The notes under the pieces were generated by a model. That model saw only the letters and a list, made by a program, of their open reading frames with translations, made no database searches and had not been told where the DNA came from. DNA of 48,098 nucleotides from Candidatus Saccharimonadota bacterium. GTDB lineage: Bacteria > Patescibacteriota > Saccharimonadia > Saccharimonadales > Saccharimonadaceae. Below, piece by piece: positions 23,745-32,469 of this stretch. Position 1 is the first letter of the stretch. Each line of letters starts with the position of its first letter. Where the stretch lies: positions 1-48,098 of the forward strand of contig JAEEHN010000011.1 in assembly GCA_016280905.1 (NCBI GenBank). The letters run 5' to 3'. The position numbers and the translations under genes are program-made.

Positions 23745-24998
23745 CTATGCACCAAAAATTCCCCTCAACCACCCATCTGCTGGCCCTGCCGTCATCAAAA
23801 TCACCAAATATCCTTCTTTTACATACTCTTTTAACTTTTCCGCCAATTCATCACCAATTTCAGCCGATTCTGCCACCTCTACATTGGCTAAGTCTTTAAT
23901 AAAATCTTCTGGTTTTAAAACTTCTAAATCAGGGTTCTCTCGCGTAAGATATGTTGGCAACCAAAAAATCTTATCTACACCCACAAACGCATCTTTGTAT
24001 TCATGCCGTACTTCATGTTGCCGCGTATTTTGATGTGGTTGATACACCACTACCACCCCCTTATATCCGTGAAGTCGTTTTTCGTCCTTCACGACATCTA
24101 TCGTCGCCTTTATCTCTTCCGGATGATGTGCATAATCCGTATATACTCCTTCCGCTATCTTTTCGAATCTTCTTCCCACTCCTGGAAATTCGTTCAAAAT
24201 CTCAACCAAATCCATATTATCATTCAAAGTACCTTCACTCCGCACCCCAGCTTCATTCTGTACCATCTTTAACACGGCCTCTGCTGCAAGACTTGCGTCT
24301 CTCCTTCTTGCTTCACCCGCCAAAAGAAAATCTTCTGCCTTATATTTTTCGCCAGATTCAATCACATATTCACTCTGAGATTTAAATTGTTCAAAAGCCA
24401 TCGCGTAATCTTCTCTAGTCGGATAAATATCCGGATGATCATAACTCACCGCTGGCAACACTGCCACCCATGGATGATATTTTAAAAAGTTTCGATCATA
24501 CTCATCTGCCTCATAAACAAAATATTTATCACCTTTATGATAAGCCCCGCTTAGCGCGAATCCTAAAGTCGTCCCCACAAGATAAGAAATCGGCAATTTA
24601 AGCTTTAGCGCCGCCCACACAATCATCGCCGTCGTAGTTGTTTTACCATGCGTTCCTGCTACCGCCACCATCTTTAGACCTAATTTTTCTACCAAAAATG
24701 CTGTCAAATCATCCCGCTTTGTCACTTTCACGCCAGCTTCTCGTGCCAATATCAACTCTGGATGTCCCTCCGGTAAAGCTGAAGTATAACAAAACCAATC
24801 TACTCCCTCGGCTATTTTTTTTCGCAAAAAATTTCCATCTTGTTCTCCTACACAAACTTCGATCCCAGCCTTTACTAACTCATCATAAATTGCCCCCTTC
24901 GCCAAGTCCGATCCGCATACCGTAAACCCAGCCGCCTTTGCCATTAAGGCTAACGGCCCCATCCCTGTTCCAGTGATTCCCGAAATATAAATATTCAT
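23745..24998 (-). CDS. murC: Mur ligase, probably UDP-N-acetylmuramate--L-alanine ligase
   Basis: This 417-aa protein has an N-terminal Rossmann domain (MNIYISGITGTGMGPLALMAKAAGFTVCGSD), the ATP-binding AVAGTHGKTTTTAMI, central EADEYDRNFLKYHPWVAVLPAVSYDHPDIY, and a C-terminal domain (VYTDYAHHPEEIKATIDVVKD, VVVYQPHQNTRQ). DYAHHPEE is a MurC/Mpl hallmark. MurC adds L-Ala to UDP-MurNAc in peptidoglycan synthesis. The EADEYD stretch is also reminiscent of Mpl (recycling ligase), which cannot be excluded. It overlaps tsaE by 4 nt. Confidence 0.88.
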   Translation of the reverse strand: MNIYISGITGTGMGPLALMAKAAGFTVCGSDLAKGAIYDELVKAGIEVCVGEQDGNFLRKKIAEGVDWFCYTSALPEGHPELILAREAGVKVTKRDDLTAFLVEKLGLKMVAVAGTHGKTTTTAMIVWAALKLKLPISYLVGTTLGFALSGAYHKGDKYFVYEADEYDRNFLKYHPWVAVLPAVSYDHPDIYPTREDYAMAFEQFKSQSEYVIESGEKYKAEDFLLAGEARRRDASLAAEAVLKMVQNEAGVRSEGTLNDNMDLVEILNEFPGVGRRFEKIAEGVYTDYAHHPEEIKATIDVVKDEKRLHGYKGVVVVYQPHQNTRQHEVRHEYKDAFVGVDKIFWLPTYLTRENPDLEVLKPEDFIKDLANVEVAESAEIGDELAEKLKEYVKEGYLVILMTAGPADGWLRGIFGA

Positions 24999-25396
24999 GC
25001 TATTATTTTTCTTCCTTTCTTGGTGTATTCTATTTCAATTTTCATATGCTCTTTCGGCAATAAATCGGCTATCGACTCGCCCCACTCTATCACCAAAATG
25101 TTTTTCGCATCTTTCAAACTATCCACCAAATCATCAGCCATCAACCCTGGTTCCGACAACCGATAAAAATCATAATGAATCAGTCTTCCACCCCCCGGCA
25201 ACGCATACGATTTTGAAATCGTAAAACTTGGACTTGTAATTGATTCCTTTACGCCCAACCCTTTTGCTAATCCTTTCACAAAAGTTGTTTTACCAACCCC
25301 CACATCACCGACTAATTCTATTACAGCTGGTCGCACAATTCTCTGTGCATACTCGCACCCAAAATCCAGCATCTCTTGTTCAGATTTGATATCCAT
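24995..25396 (-). CDS. tsaE: tRNA t6A threonylcarbamoyladenosine protein TsaE
   Basis: The protein is 133 aa. The P-loop ELVGDVGVGKTTFVKGLAKGLG, switch SPSFTISKSYALPGGGRLIHYDFYRL, and IEWGE are diagnostic of TsaE. This ATPase works with TsaB and TsaD to form t6A37 in ANN-decoding tRNAs. It is divergent from tsaB and shares a palindromic -10 with it; TATAAT ends 8 nt from the ATG. It precedes murC with a 4-nt overlap. Confidence 0.95.
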   Translation of the reverse strand: MDIKSEQEMLDFGCEYAQRIVRPAVIELVGDVGVGKTTFVKGLAKGLGVKESITSPSFTISKSYALPGGGRLIHYDFYRLSEPGLMADDLVDSLKDAKNILVIEWGESIADLLPKEHMKIEIEYTKKGRKIIA

Positions 25397-25398
25397 TA

Positions 25399-25410
25399 TA
25401 TAATATTATA
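25399..25410. promoter_or_regulatory. Palindromic two-way -10 element between tsaE and tsaB
   Basis: TATAATATTATA is a perfect 12-nt palindrome that reads as a TATAAT -10 on both strands. On each strand exactly 8 nt separate the box from the ATG. Both mRNAs are therefore predicted to be leaderless, and the two RNA polymerases must compete for the same DNA. Confidence 0.65.
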
Positions 25411-25412
25411 CC

Positions 25413-25745
25413 ATGAAATTATATCTAGACACTTCCGCTCCCGAAACTATTTTAAAACTAGACAGTCAAGAGTATCGCTACAATTTTGACAATGATCTAG
25501 CCGAAAAACTTCTAGCTTTTATTCGTGACAAATTACAAGAAAATAACAAAACCTTTCAGGATATTACCGAAATCAAATTCATGTCTGGTCCCGGTTCTTT
25601 CACTGGTCTTCGCATCGGAGCCACCGTTGTAAACACCATAGCTCACGAGTTAAACATCCCATTATATGACCATTTTGGCAAGAAACACCCTATCATCTTA
25701 CCAGCCTATGGCAAAAACGCCAATATCTCTAAACCTCGTAAATAA
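25413..25745 (+). CDS. tsaB: Half-length TsaB-like protein
   Basis: The protein is 110 aa. MKLYLDTSAPETILKL, IKFMSGPGSFTGLRIGATVVNTIAHELNIPLY matches the N-terminal subdomain of TsaB, including the GPGSFTGLRIG signature. Typical TsaB is about 200-230 aa; the C-terminal subdomain is absent and the ORF simply ends (KKHPIILPAYGKNANISKPRK). Partnering with divergent tsaE supports function. It may be a minimal TsaB able to bind TsaD through the N-terminal domain, or a truncation. It converges with the fibro-slime gene with a 5-nt gap. Confidence 0.85.
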   Translation: MKLYLDTSAPETILKLDSQEYRYNFDNDLAEKLLAFIRDKLQENNKTFQDITEIKFMSGPGSFTGLRIGATVVNTIAHELNIPLYDHFGKKHPIILPAYGKNANISKPRK

Positions 25746-25750
25746 AACAG

Positions 25751-26863
25751 CTATCGTTGCACTCTTAATAAATATCGCGTCAAAAATGCTATCCCTAGCA
25801 CCACTACCACAATCACCACACCATAAATTGTCGCTATCACCATATAACTCTTTTTGCTATCTAATCGTAATATTGTACTCACCCCTAACGGCGCCGTATG
25901 CATCGGATCACTCGGGTCATACGCCACCTGCACTCCATTTTTATCCGCAATTTGTGTATTTATTACTTTTGGCTCAATTCCGTACAAATTCATTTTGAAA
26001 ACCGAACCGTTTGTATCCCGATCTGCATGAAACACCCGAATCACCGCATTTTCACCCAGTTCAAGTTTGATCCCCGCAAAAGCCCGTTCTCCATCCATCA
26101 TATTTGTATAAACTTCACCATCTTCACTAATCCAAATCTCACCACCCGTTGCTACATGTATCCCGCCCATATCAATCGCAAGCCTATCGTCTATAAACAC
26201 AAAAGTATCATCGTCTGCTTCTATTGTAAAAGTTTCTTTTCCGTTTCCAAGCACACTAAATGGCACCGCCAAATTCATCGTAAATAAATGATTATGCCCA
26301 TCATTGTTTATTGGATCATCATTACTAAAATCTACATCATCCAAAGGATAAAATTCTTCATTTTCATACGAAAACTTTAATTCCTTTGCCACATATCTCA
26401 AAGCTAAAGTTCCTGGATATTTTTTACTCTTATTTTTCACTGCATCAAACCATCGACTCATATCGTCCACTCCACGATTTGCTGTCAATCGCCCACCCAA
26501 TCCTACTGGCAGTCCATCTTCACCAAGATAAAAATCCACCAATCCCTGCTCCATCCCCTGTCTATCATAACCACAACTTGTCCACTCAAACTGTCTTACC
26601 AGTAAAGCCGATCGCAAACTATTATCATATAGGTTTACACACTCATCCATCTTTTGATCAAAATATGCCACCGGCACTATCACTTCATCCACGTTATTAA
26701 TACCCGCATTCGCCAGTATCGCTTCCGGAGTCTCCGACATCGCTATCTCATTTATCTCTGTTATCGTCTTAGAAAACCCAAAAATCGCCAAAGCCACTAT
26801 CGCTATCATCGCACCAACCGTAAACCCACCAATTATTACTGGTCGTTGTTTCTTTTGCTTCAT
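25751..26863 (-). CDS. Fibro-slime domain (PA14-like) membrane protein
   Basis: About 370 aa from MKQKKQRPVIIGG, preferred because AAGGTGGTAG lies upstream; the track start at 26881 is the alternative. An N-terminal transmembrane helix, an outer domain and a C-terminal transmembrane helix (MVIATIYGVVIVVVVLGIAFLTRYLL) are seen. The outer part has the fibro-slime/PA14 pattern: NHLFTMNLAVPFSVLGNGKETFTIEADDDTFVFIDDRLAIDMGGIHVATGGEIWI, then ELGENAVIRVFHADRDTNGSVFKMNLYG. These beta-barrel domains often bind carbohydrate. The -DDDTFVFIDDR- Asp pair would bind calcium in PA14 folds. Confidence 0.85.
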   Translation of the reverse strand: MKQKKQRPVIIGGFTVGAMIAIVALAIFGFSKTITEINEIAMSETPEAILANAGINNVDEVIVPVAYFDQKMDECVNLYDNSLRSALLVRQFEWTSCGYDRQGMEQGLVDFYLGEDGLPVGLGGRLTANRGVDDMSRWFDAVKNKSKKYPGTLALRYVAKELKFSYENEEFYPLDDVDFSNDDPINNDGHNHLFTMNLAVPFSVLGNGKETFTIEADDDTFVFIDDRLAIDMGGIHVATGGEIWISEDGEVYTNMMDGERAFAGIKLELGENAVIRVFHADRDTNGSVFKMNLYGIEPKVINTQIADKNGVQVAYDPSDPMHTAPLGVSTILRLDSKKSYMVIATIYGVVIVVVVLGIAFLTRYLLRVQR

Positions 26864-26926
26864 ATCTACCACCTTATCCATATTATCTACTTAAAATATA
26901 AAGCTTTTATTTTTTAAAATCAAGTC

Positions 26927-27292
26927 TTACTCTATAGGTATCCCAAAATGATCATCAGACAAGATCTCCATATCAAACGGTTTCTCGTATACGTTAATCG
27001 CCTCTATTTCACTTTCCAATTTTTCTAAATACTCTGTCAAACTTTCCGCTGTCAATTTTTCTACTTTCGAAAAATTATACACACCGCCTTGTTCGTCTTC
27101 ATCTTTTTGTTCCACCTCTTCTTCATCTGGTAAAAAACCAGGTCGCGACCTATCTAAATATATATCTCCCGAATTATGATAAATCGCAAGACTCACTCCC
27201 GTCGTCGTAACCGCCACCACAGTCGACAACACCCCTAAAAGAATCAAATTTCTTCCGCCACTCGTGACTTTTCTCGTTTTTTCTTCTTGCAT
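26927..27292 (-). CDS. Hypothetical single-pass membrane protein (121 aa)
   Basis: A short basic N-terminus (MQEEKTRKVTSGGRN) is followed by a transmembrane helix (LILLGVLSTVVAVTTTGVSLAIY) and an acidic outer tail of about 85 aa with EEEVEQKDEDEQ. It starts in the stop codon of the previous gene (position 27292 shared), so it is co-translated. No domain recognised. Confidence 0.7.
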   Translation of the reverse strand: MQEEKTRKVTSGGRNLILLGVLSTVVAVTTTGVSLAIYHNSGDIYLDRSRPGFLPDEEEVEQKDEDEQGGVYNFSKVEKLTAESLTEYLEKLESEIEAINVYEKPFDMEILSDDHFGIPIE

Positions 27293-27795
27293 TATAATTC
27301 ACCCCTCAACTTAGTTACCAGTTCGATGTTCTTTAAAGCTAATTTCTTTATATTCTCGATATCCTGTCCCACTATTTTTCGTCGCTCTCTCGCTACTACT
27401 AATTTTTTATAAAAAGTCTCCGGTTCAATCCGGCAATCTAATCCCACCAATTCTTCTAAAGCCTGTTGGTACTTAATGTAATTATTCCTAAAAACCTCTT
27501 TTGCTTCCGCATAATTACTCTGATTTTCAAGTAACGCCGGATTTGAAATATTACTTTCAACCAATTTAACATTAAGTGGCACAATAAAATTCGTTAAAAT
27601 TCTCTCGAATCTCACGCCCAAGTACACTCTTTTTCCCGCATCCAGTTGTTGAGTCTTTTTCAGGCTCTCCCTAATCAATATGCAGTTCTCAGAAATTGCG
27701 GTTTTTTGCCCCTCAGAAATCGCACTCACCCCCGTAGAAACTTGACAAAAAAACATAAGTGTGATACAATTGAAAATTAACCACTTTTTCTTCAT
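27292..27795 (-). CDS. Hypothetical secreted helical protein (167 aa)
   Basis: A signal peptide (KKKWLIFNCITLMFFCQVSTGVSA) precedes an all-helical mature region with two Cys (ENCILIRESL, LVGLDCRIEP). No domain recognised. It begins 8 nt after lepA ends and has no clear Shine-Dalgarno, so it probably depends on read-through from lepA. The next gene overlaps its stop by one base. Confidence 0.7.
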   Translation of the reverse strand: MKKKWLIFNCITLMFFCQVSTGVSAISEGQKTAISENCILIRESLKKTQQLDAGKRVYLGVRFERILTNFIVPLNVKLVESNISNPALLENQSNYAEAKEVFRNNYIKYQQALEELVGLDCRIEPETFYKKLVVARERRKIVGQDIENIKKLALKNIELVTKLRGEL

Positions 27796-27803
27796 ATCTT
27801 TAT

Positions 27804-29606
27804 TTAATCACGTTTCAACATAACTGTAAACGCTTCTGAAGGAATATCAATTTTACCAAATCTTTTCATTCGTGCCTTTCCTCTTTTTTGTTTTTCAAGC
27901 AACTTTGCTTTTCTATCTCTATCGCCTGTATGAATTTTTACCGTCACATCCTTCCTATATGCTCCAATCGTCTCTCTTGCAATAATTCTCGCCCCAATTG
28001 CCGCCTGCAAAGCCACCTCATAATTTTGTCGGGGAATCACTTCTTTTAATTTTTTTGTTACCTCTCGTCCAATCGCATCCGCTTCACTTCGATGGGCCAT
28101 TACCGATAAGGCATCCATCTTATGTCCCGCCACCAAAAAATCCACTCGCACTAAATCCTCAACTCGATATCCATTAAGTTCATAGTTAAACGACGCATAG
28201 CCACTCGTGGCTGACTTTAGTTGATCGTAAAAATCTGTTAACAAATTCGCCATCGGCGCTTCAAAGTTAATTACCGCCCGATCTTCAATGTATGATAAAT
28301 TTGTCTGGCGTCCTCGTTTCTCATTAATCAAATTCAGTACATTTCCAATCATTGATTTTGGCAAAATTATCTCCCCCTTCACCCATGGTTCCCGAATCTC
28401 AGCAATTTCCGAGACATCCGGCAAATCCGCCGCCGATTTGATTTCGCGAATTTCGCCATTTGCCATCAACACCTCATAATTAGTTGATGGATTCGTTACA
28501 ATCAAATCCAATCCAAATTCCCTTTCCAGTCGCTCTCGGATAATGTCCATGTGTAGCAAACCAAGAAATCCAATCCGTAATCCAAAGCCGAGTACTGGTG
28601 AATTTTCCGGCTCAAACCTGAGCGCCGAATCACTCAAGCTTAATTTTTCAATTGCTTCTTTTAACTCCTTATACTGATCATTTGAAACAGGGAAAAACCC
28701 CGCATATACAAACGGCAATACATTTTTATAACCAGGCAAAGGTTCTGAAGCCAGATTTTTCACTAATGTCACCGTATCACCCACTTTAGCCTCACGCGTG
28801 GTTTTCAAATTTGTTACAATATAGCCAATCTCTCCTTTACTCAATTTTTCTCGCGGAGTCATTTTAGGCGTTAACACTCCCACCTCAAGCGCCAAACCCT
28901 TCGTCCCCGCCGCCATCATCAAAATTTCCGCATTTTTACAAATCTCTCCCTCAAATACTCTTACATATAACACTACCCCCCGATAATCATCAAAATACGA
29001 ATCAAATATCAATGCTTTAACAAAATCAACACTATTCAACTCTCGGACTCCATTACCCACACCCCGAGAATTAAATAATACAGATTCGTTCACCACTGCG
29101 TCCAATATCTTATCCACATTTTGCCCAGTTTTTCCAGAAACTTCAATGATCTCATCTCGTGAACATCCAAGCAAATTTATAATCTGCGCCGCCACTCCCT
29201 CCACGTCCGCGGCTGGCAAATCAATTTTATTAATTACTGGAATAATTTTTAAATCTTGTTCTAGAGCCAAATATACATTAGCCAAAGTCTGCGCCTGTAT
29301 TCCTTGAGTTGCATCCACCACTAAAACTGCCTCTTCTACTGCTTGCAAACTTCGACTCACTTCATACGAAAAATCCACATGTCCTGGCGTATCAATCAAA
29401 TTCAATGTATATCCTTTCCATTGCATCGTCACCGGCGTCAATTTAATTGTAATTCCTTTTTCCCGCTCTAATTCCATCGAATCCAAAAGTTGGTCTTTCA
29501 TTTCTCGTTTCGCCACCGTTCCCGTAAGCTCCATCATCCGATCCGCAATTGTTGATTTCCCATGATCGATATGCGCCAATATACAAAAATTCCGTATTTT
29601 TTCCAT
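27804..29606 (-). CDS. lepA: Elongation factor 4 (LepA)
   Basis: The protein is 600 aa, full length. GTPase motifs: AHIDHGKSTIADRMM (G1), DTPGHVDFSYEV (G3), NKIDLPAAD (G4). LepA-specific C-terminal sequence includes GFLGLLHMDIIRERLEREF, FYDQLKSATSGYASFNYEL, ARETIGAYRKDVTVKIHTGDRDRKAKLLEKQKRGKARMKRFG. LepA back-translocates or remodels stalled ribosomes. TATAAT ends 8 nt before the ATG, so the mRNA is predicted to be leaderless. Two small membrane-protein genes follow closely. Confidence 0.98.
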   Translation of the reverse strand: MEKIRNFCILAHIDHGKSTIADRMMELTGTVAKREMKDQLLDSMELEREKGITIKLTPVTMQWKGYTLNLIDTPGHVDFSYEVSRSLQAVEEAVLVVDATQGIQAQTLANVYLALEQDLKIIPVINKIDLPAADVEGVAAQIINLLGCSRDEIIEVSGKTGQNVDKILDAVVNESVLFNSRGVGNGVRELNSVDFVKALIFDSYFDDYRGVVLYVRVFEGEICKNAEILMMAAGTKGLALEVGVLTPKMTPREKLSKGEIGYIVTNLKTTREAKVGDTVTLVKNLASEPLPGYKNVLPFVYAGFFPVSNDQYKELKEAIEKLSLSDSALRFEPENSPVLGFGLRIGFLGLLHMDIIRERLEREFGLDLIVTNPSTNYEVLMANGEIREIKSAADLPDVSEIAEIREPWVKGEIILPKSMIGNVLNLINEKRGRQTNLSYIEDRAVINFEAPMANLLTDFYDQLKSATSGYASFNYELNGYRVEDLVRVDFLVAGHKMDALSVMAHRSEADAIGREVTKKLKEVIPRQNYEVALQAAIGARIIARETIGAYRKDVTVKIHTGDRDRKAKLLEKQKRGKARMKRFGKIDIPSEAFTVMLKRD

Positions 29607-29644
29607 ATTAATATATTATACAATATTTCAAAGTTTTACGCCAT

Positions 29645-29670
29645 AAAAATGGCCCGCTCTAAAAGCGGGC
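29645..29670 (-). terminator. Terminator containing the stop codon in its loop
   Basis: On the minus strand GGCCCGCT-tttag-AGCGGGCC is followed by ATTTTTA. The TAG stop of the 120-aa gene (29659-29661) lies in the loop and the upstream stem arm encodes its last codons, so a terminating ribosome would sit on the hairpin. Confidence 0.8.
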
Positions 29671-30021
29671 CACACTCTTGTCAAGTTTTTTACATGACTC
29701 CTCTAAAAGCTCCCCAAGTTCATAGAGAATCTCAATAAAATAGAGTTCATCATAATTAGTATGTCGTGACGCGACTTTAATCTCTATGATGCCGTTCTTA
29801 AACATTTCCTTATCTGTGGTAATAGACATTATGCCATCAGTCTTCTCTTCAACCAGCATCTTGCTCTGAACCCACCTAGGTCCCGGATCATCGCACAGCA
29901 GTTCGGGATATCGCACTCCTATACTGATTGGGCACTTTGCGCCAAAAACCTTATAAATAAAAAACTTCGTGCCGTCATGATATCGATTCCACCCCTTTAT
30001 AAAACCTTTTAACTTCGTCAC
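29659..30021 (-). CDS. Hypothetical protein (120 aa)
   Basis: A GTG start follows GAGGAGG by 7 nt. The protein is soluble, mixed alpha/beta, with three Cys (AKCPISIG, LLCDDPG, ESCKK). No domain recognised; residue content (ISIGVRYPELLCDDPGPRW, IIEIKVASRHTNYDELYFIEIL) suggests a compact cytosolic fold. It has its own promoter and terminator, so it is an independent unit. Confidence 0.65.
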   Translation of the reverse strand: MTKLKGFIKGWNRYHDGTKFFIYKVFGAKCPISIGVRYPELLCDDPGPRWVQSKMLVEEKTDGIMSITTDKEMFKNGIIEIKVASRHTNYDELYFIEILYELGELLEESCKKLDKSVARF

Positions 30022-30073
30022 TACTACCCCTCCTCAATTAACTCAAAAGTACATCTCAACAAGAATATCTGTC

Positions 30074-30102
30074 ATTATAACACAAAATCTCAAAAATAAC
30101 AA
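30074..30102 (-). promoter_or_regulatory. Promoter of the 120-aa hypothetical gene
   Basis: TTGTTA (30097-30102) and TATAAT (30074-30079) are separated by 17 nt on the minus strand, about 45 nt ahead of the strong Shine-Dalgarno. Confidence 0.7.
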
Positions 30103-30116
30103 CCCGCAATTGCAAC

Positions 30117-32294
30117 CTATTTGTCTATACCAATCATTGAAAGGCTAAGTTTTCCATTATCAATCGCGACCAGTCTCACACGTACCTTATCACCCACATG
30201 TAAAACTTCTTCAACTTTTTTGAGCCTTCGCCCTTCCACGATCTGCGAAATATGAAGCATTCCATCAATCCCCGGCATAATATTTACAAACGCACCAAAA
30301 TCTTTAATCGTTACCACGATACCATTATAGATTTTCCCTACTTCTGGTTCTTCAGTCAAACTTTTAATCCATTCTAAAGCTTTTGCAATCTTCTCTGGAT
30401 CATTGCCCGATATGGTTACCAGTCCCGAATCTTCAATATCCACCTCGGCTCCAGTTTCAGTTGTAATCTTGTTAATCATTTCGCCGCCTTTACCAATCAC
30501 CGCACCAATCTTATCCGGATTAATCATTAATTTTTCAATTTGTGGTGCGTATTTCGAAATCTCTGCCCGCGGTTTATCAATTACCTCTAAAATATGCTTC
30601 AAAATAAACATTCGGCCTTCGTGGCTTTGCTTCAAGGCTTTCTCCATAATTTCAACTGGCAAACCATGCACTTTCATATCCATCTGAAGTGCCGTCACAC
30701 CCTCCGTCGTACCAGTCACCTTAAAGTCCATATCTCCCGCAAAATCTTCCGCATCCATCAAATCCGTCAACACATACGCTTTATCTACATCAGAAGCCGT
30801 AATCTCTGTCCCCTTTGGTACATCCACCATGAGACCCATCGCTACCCCAGACACCGGCCGCTTCAAAGGTACACCTGCATCCATTAAAGCCATACATGAA
30901 GAACAAGTCGCCGCCATCGATGTTGAACCATTTTGCGACATAATCTCGGTCACACTACGAATTGCATATGGAAACTCTTCTTCAGAAGGCAGCACTGGAA
31001 TTAAAGCTCTTTCTGCCAAATATCCATGACCAATTTCACGACGTCCTGGTGAACCCATCCGACCCGGCTCACCTACAGTGTAGGATGGTGCATTATAGTG
31101 GTGCATATAGCGACGCTTACCATCTGTCACTTCCATCGTATCCACTTCTTGTGAATAAGAAAGCGGCGCCAAGGTTACGATATTCATCGCCTGTGTCACA
31201 CCACGCGTAAAGAGGGAAGAACCGTGCACTCTTGGCAAAATTCCCACCTGTGAGCTTAAAGGTCTTACTTCGTTCAGCTTACGTCCATCTGGCCTTACTC
31301 CCTCTTCAACAATTCCTCTCCGTACTTCTTTAAATAAAGCCAATTCAAACGCCTGATCATATACGTCACGCAAATTTTCATCATACCATTCCACTTTTTC
31401 ATTATCAGTCTCGCCTTGTCCTTTAGCGAGCGCAAATTCATCATGCATTGCATATTTAATGTCGTCCAATATATGTGCACGCTCCATTACATTTCCTCGC
31501 ACCTTCGAACCAAACTTCCCTTTGGTCCATTCTTCAACTTCTTTCAAAATTTCTTCATCCGGCAAAACCAACTCATACTCTTGTTCTGGAGCAGCTACCT
31601 GTTTTGCAAGCTCACGTTGCAAATCCAAAGCTGGTTGAACATTTTTTACTGCCCAATGCATAGCTTCGATAATAGTTTCTTCTGGCACCTCTTTCATGCC
31701 AGCTTCCACCATCATTACCTTACCGTCTTTACAAGCCACCACTAAATCCATCGGGGAATTGTCACGTTCTTCTGGCGACAAGAAACCTTTAAATTCTCCA
31801 CCAATTCGTCCAATTCTAATTCCAGCTACTGGTCCATCAAACGGCACACCGGCATTCATCAATGCCGAAGATGCCGCAATCATCGCCACGCAATCTGGTC
31901 TAAAATTTGGATCCATCGACAACACTGTGCACACCACCTGTACTTCTTGCCGATAGCCCTTAGGGAACAATGGTCGAATCGGTCGGTCGATCAAGCGTCC
32001 AATAAGCACTGCCTCATCCGCTGGCTTACCTTCACGCTTAATAAATTTCGACCCGCTAATTTTCCCCGCTGCATAAAATTTTTCCTCATAGTCAATTGAA
32101 AGAGGGAAAAAATCCTGCACTACCGGCTTAGTCCCCACTACTACCGAGCCCAAAACTACCGTATCCCCATAGGTTACTAAAACCGACGAAGTCGTTCGGA
32201 AACCAACTCGATTTACCTCTAAAGTTAATTCTCGTCCCAACCACTCCGTAGATAAACGCACCGTCTTTTTCCCACTTGGGTTAATTATTTCCAT
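30117..32294 (-). CDS. pnp: Polyribonucleotide nucleotidyltransferase (PNPase)
   Basis: 725 aa from MEIINPSGKKTVRL, preceded by AAAGGA; the upstream part of the track ORF is leader. Two RNase PH domains (FFPLSIDYEEKFYAAGKISGSKFIKREG; then GVTQAMNIVTLAP...RREIGHGYLAERAL), the helical linker, KH domain (KIGAVIGKGGEMINKITTETGAEVDIEDSG) and S1 domain (VGKIYNGIVVTIKDFGAFVNIMPGIDGMLHISQI) are all present. PNPase degrades RNA phosphorolytically. An ~85-nt leader with GGGG...CCCC complementarity precedes the start; autoregulation through leader structure, known for PNPase elsewhere, is possible. Confidence 0.97.
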   Translation of the reverse strand: MEIINPSGKKTVRLSTEWLGRELTLEVNRVGFRTTSSVLVTYGDTVVLGSVVVGTKPVVQDFFPLSIDYEEKFYAAGKISGSKFIKREGKPADEAVLIGRLIDRPIRPLFPKGYRQEVQVVCTVLSMDPNFRPDCVAMIAASSALMNAGVPFDGPVAGIRIGRIGGEFKGFLSPEERDNSPMDLVVACKDGKVMMVEAGMKEVPEETIIEAMHWAVKNVQPALDLQRELAKQVAAPEQEYELVLPDEEILKEVEEWTKGKFGSKVRGNVMERAHILDDIKYAMHDEFALAKGQGETDNEKVEWYDENLRDVYDQAFELALFKEVRRGIVEEGVRPDGRKLNEVRPLSSQVGILPRVHGSSLFTRGVTQAMNIVTLAPLSYSQEVDTMEVTDGKRRYMHHYNAPSYTVGEPGRMGSPGRREIGHGYLAERALIPVLPSEEEFPYAIRSVTEIMSQNGSTSMAATCSSCMALMDAGVPLKRPVSGVAMGLMVDVPKGTEITASDVDKAYVLTDLMDAEDFAGDMDFKVTGTTEGVTALQMDMKVHGLPVEIMEKALKQSHEGRMFILKHILEVIDKPRAEISKYAPQIEKLMINPDKIGAVIGKGGEMINKITTETGAEVDIEDSGLVTISGNDPEKIAKALEWIKSLTEEPEVGKIYNGIVVTIKDFGAFVNIMPGIDGMLHISQIVEGRRLKKVEEVLHVGDKVRVRLVAIDNGKLSLSMIGIDK

Positions 32295-32378
32295 AAAAAT
32301 AATCCTTTCTTGGGGAAAACTCCAGATACGAACCCCTTTTCTCATATCTGCCGTCTTCCCTGTTAATTTAACATTCTT

Positions 32379-32420
32379 ATTGTAACATAGCTTGACTTTT
32401 ATGACAATCTGTGCTATAAT
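32379..32420. promoter_or_regulatory. Interleaved divergent promoters for pnp (-) and the 122-aa gene (+)
   Basis: Minus strand: TTGTCA (32402-32407), 17 nt, TACAAT (32379-32384) for pnp. Plus strand: TTGACT (32392-32397), 17 nt, TATAAT (32415-32420) for the 122-aa gene. Each -35 lies within the spacer of the other promoter, so both cannot be occupied at once. Confidence 0.75.
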
Positions 32421-32469
32421 ATAAAACATATATACTTATTTCAAATATATCGTTCTTTAGGAGGGAATT

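Noticed and set aside
23700-23745. CCTCCGAG...CTCGGAGG inverted repeat considered as an operator
   Set aside because: On the minus strand it directly follows the murC stop and is best read as the end-of-operon hairpin.
23671-24385. Plus-strand ORFs over murC
   Set aside because: They lie antisense to a clearly recognisable Mur ligase and show no domain.
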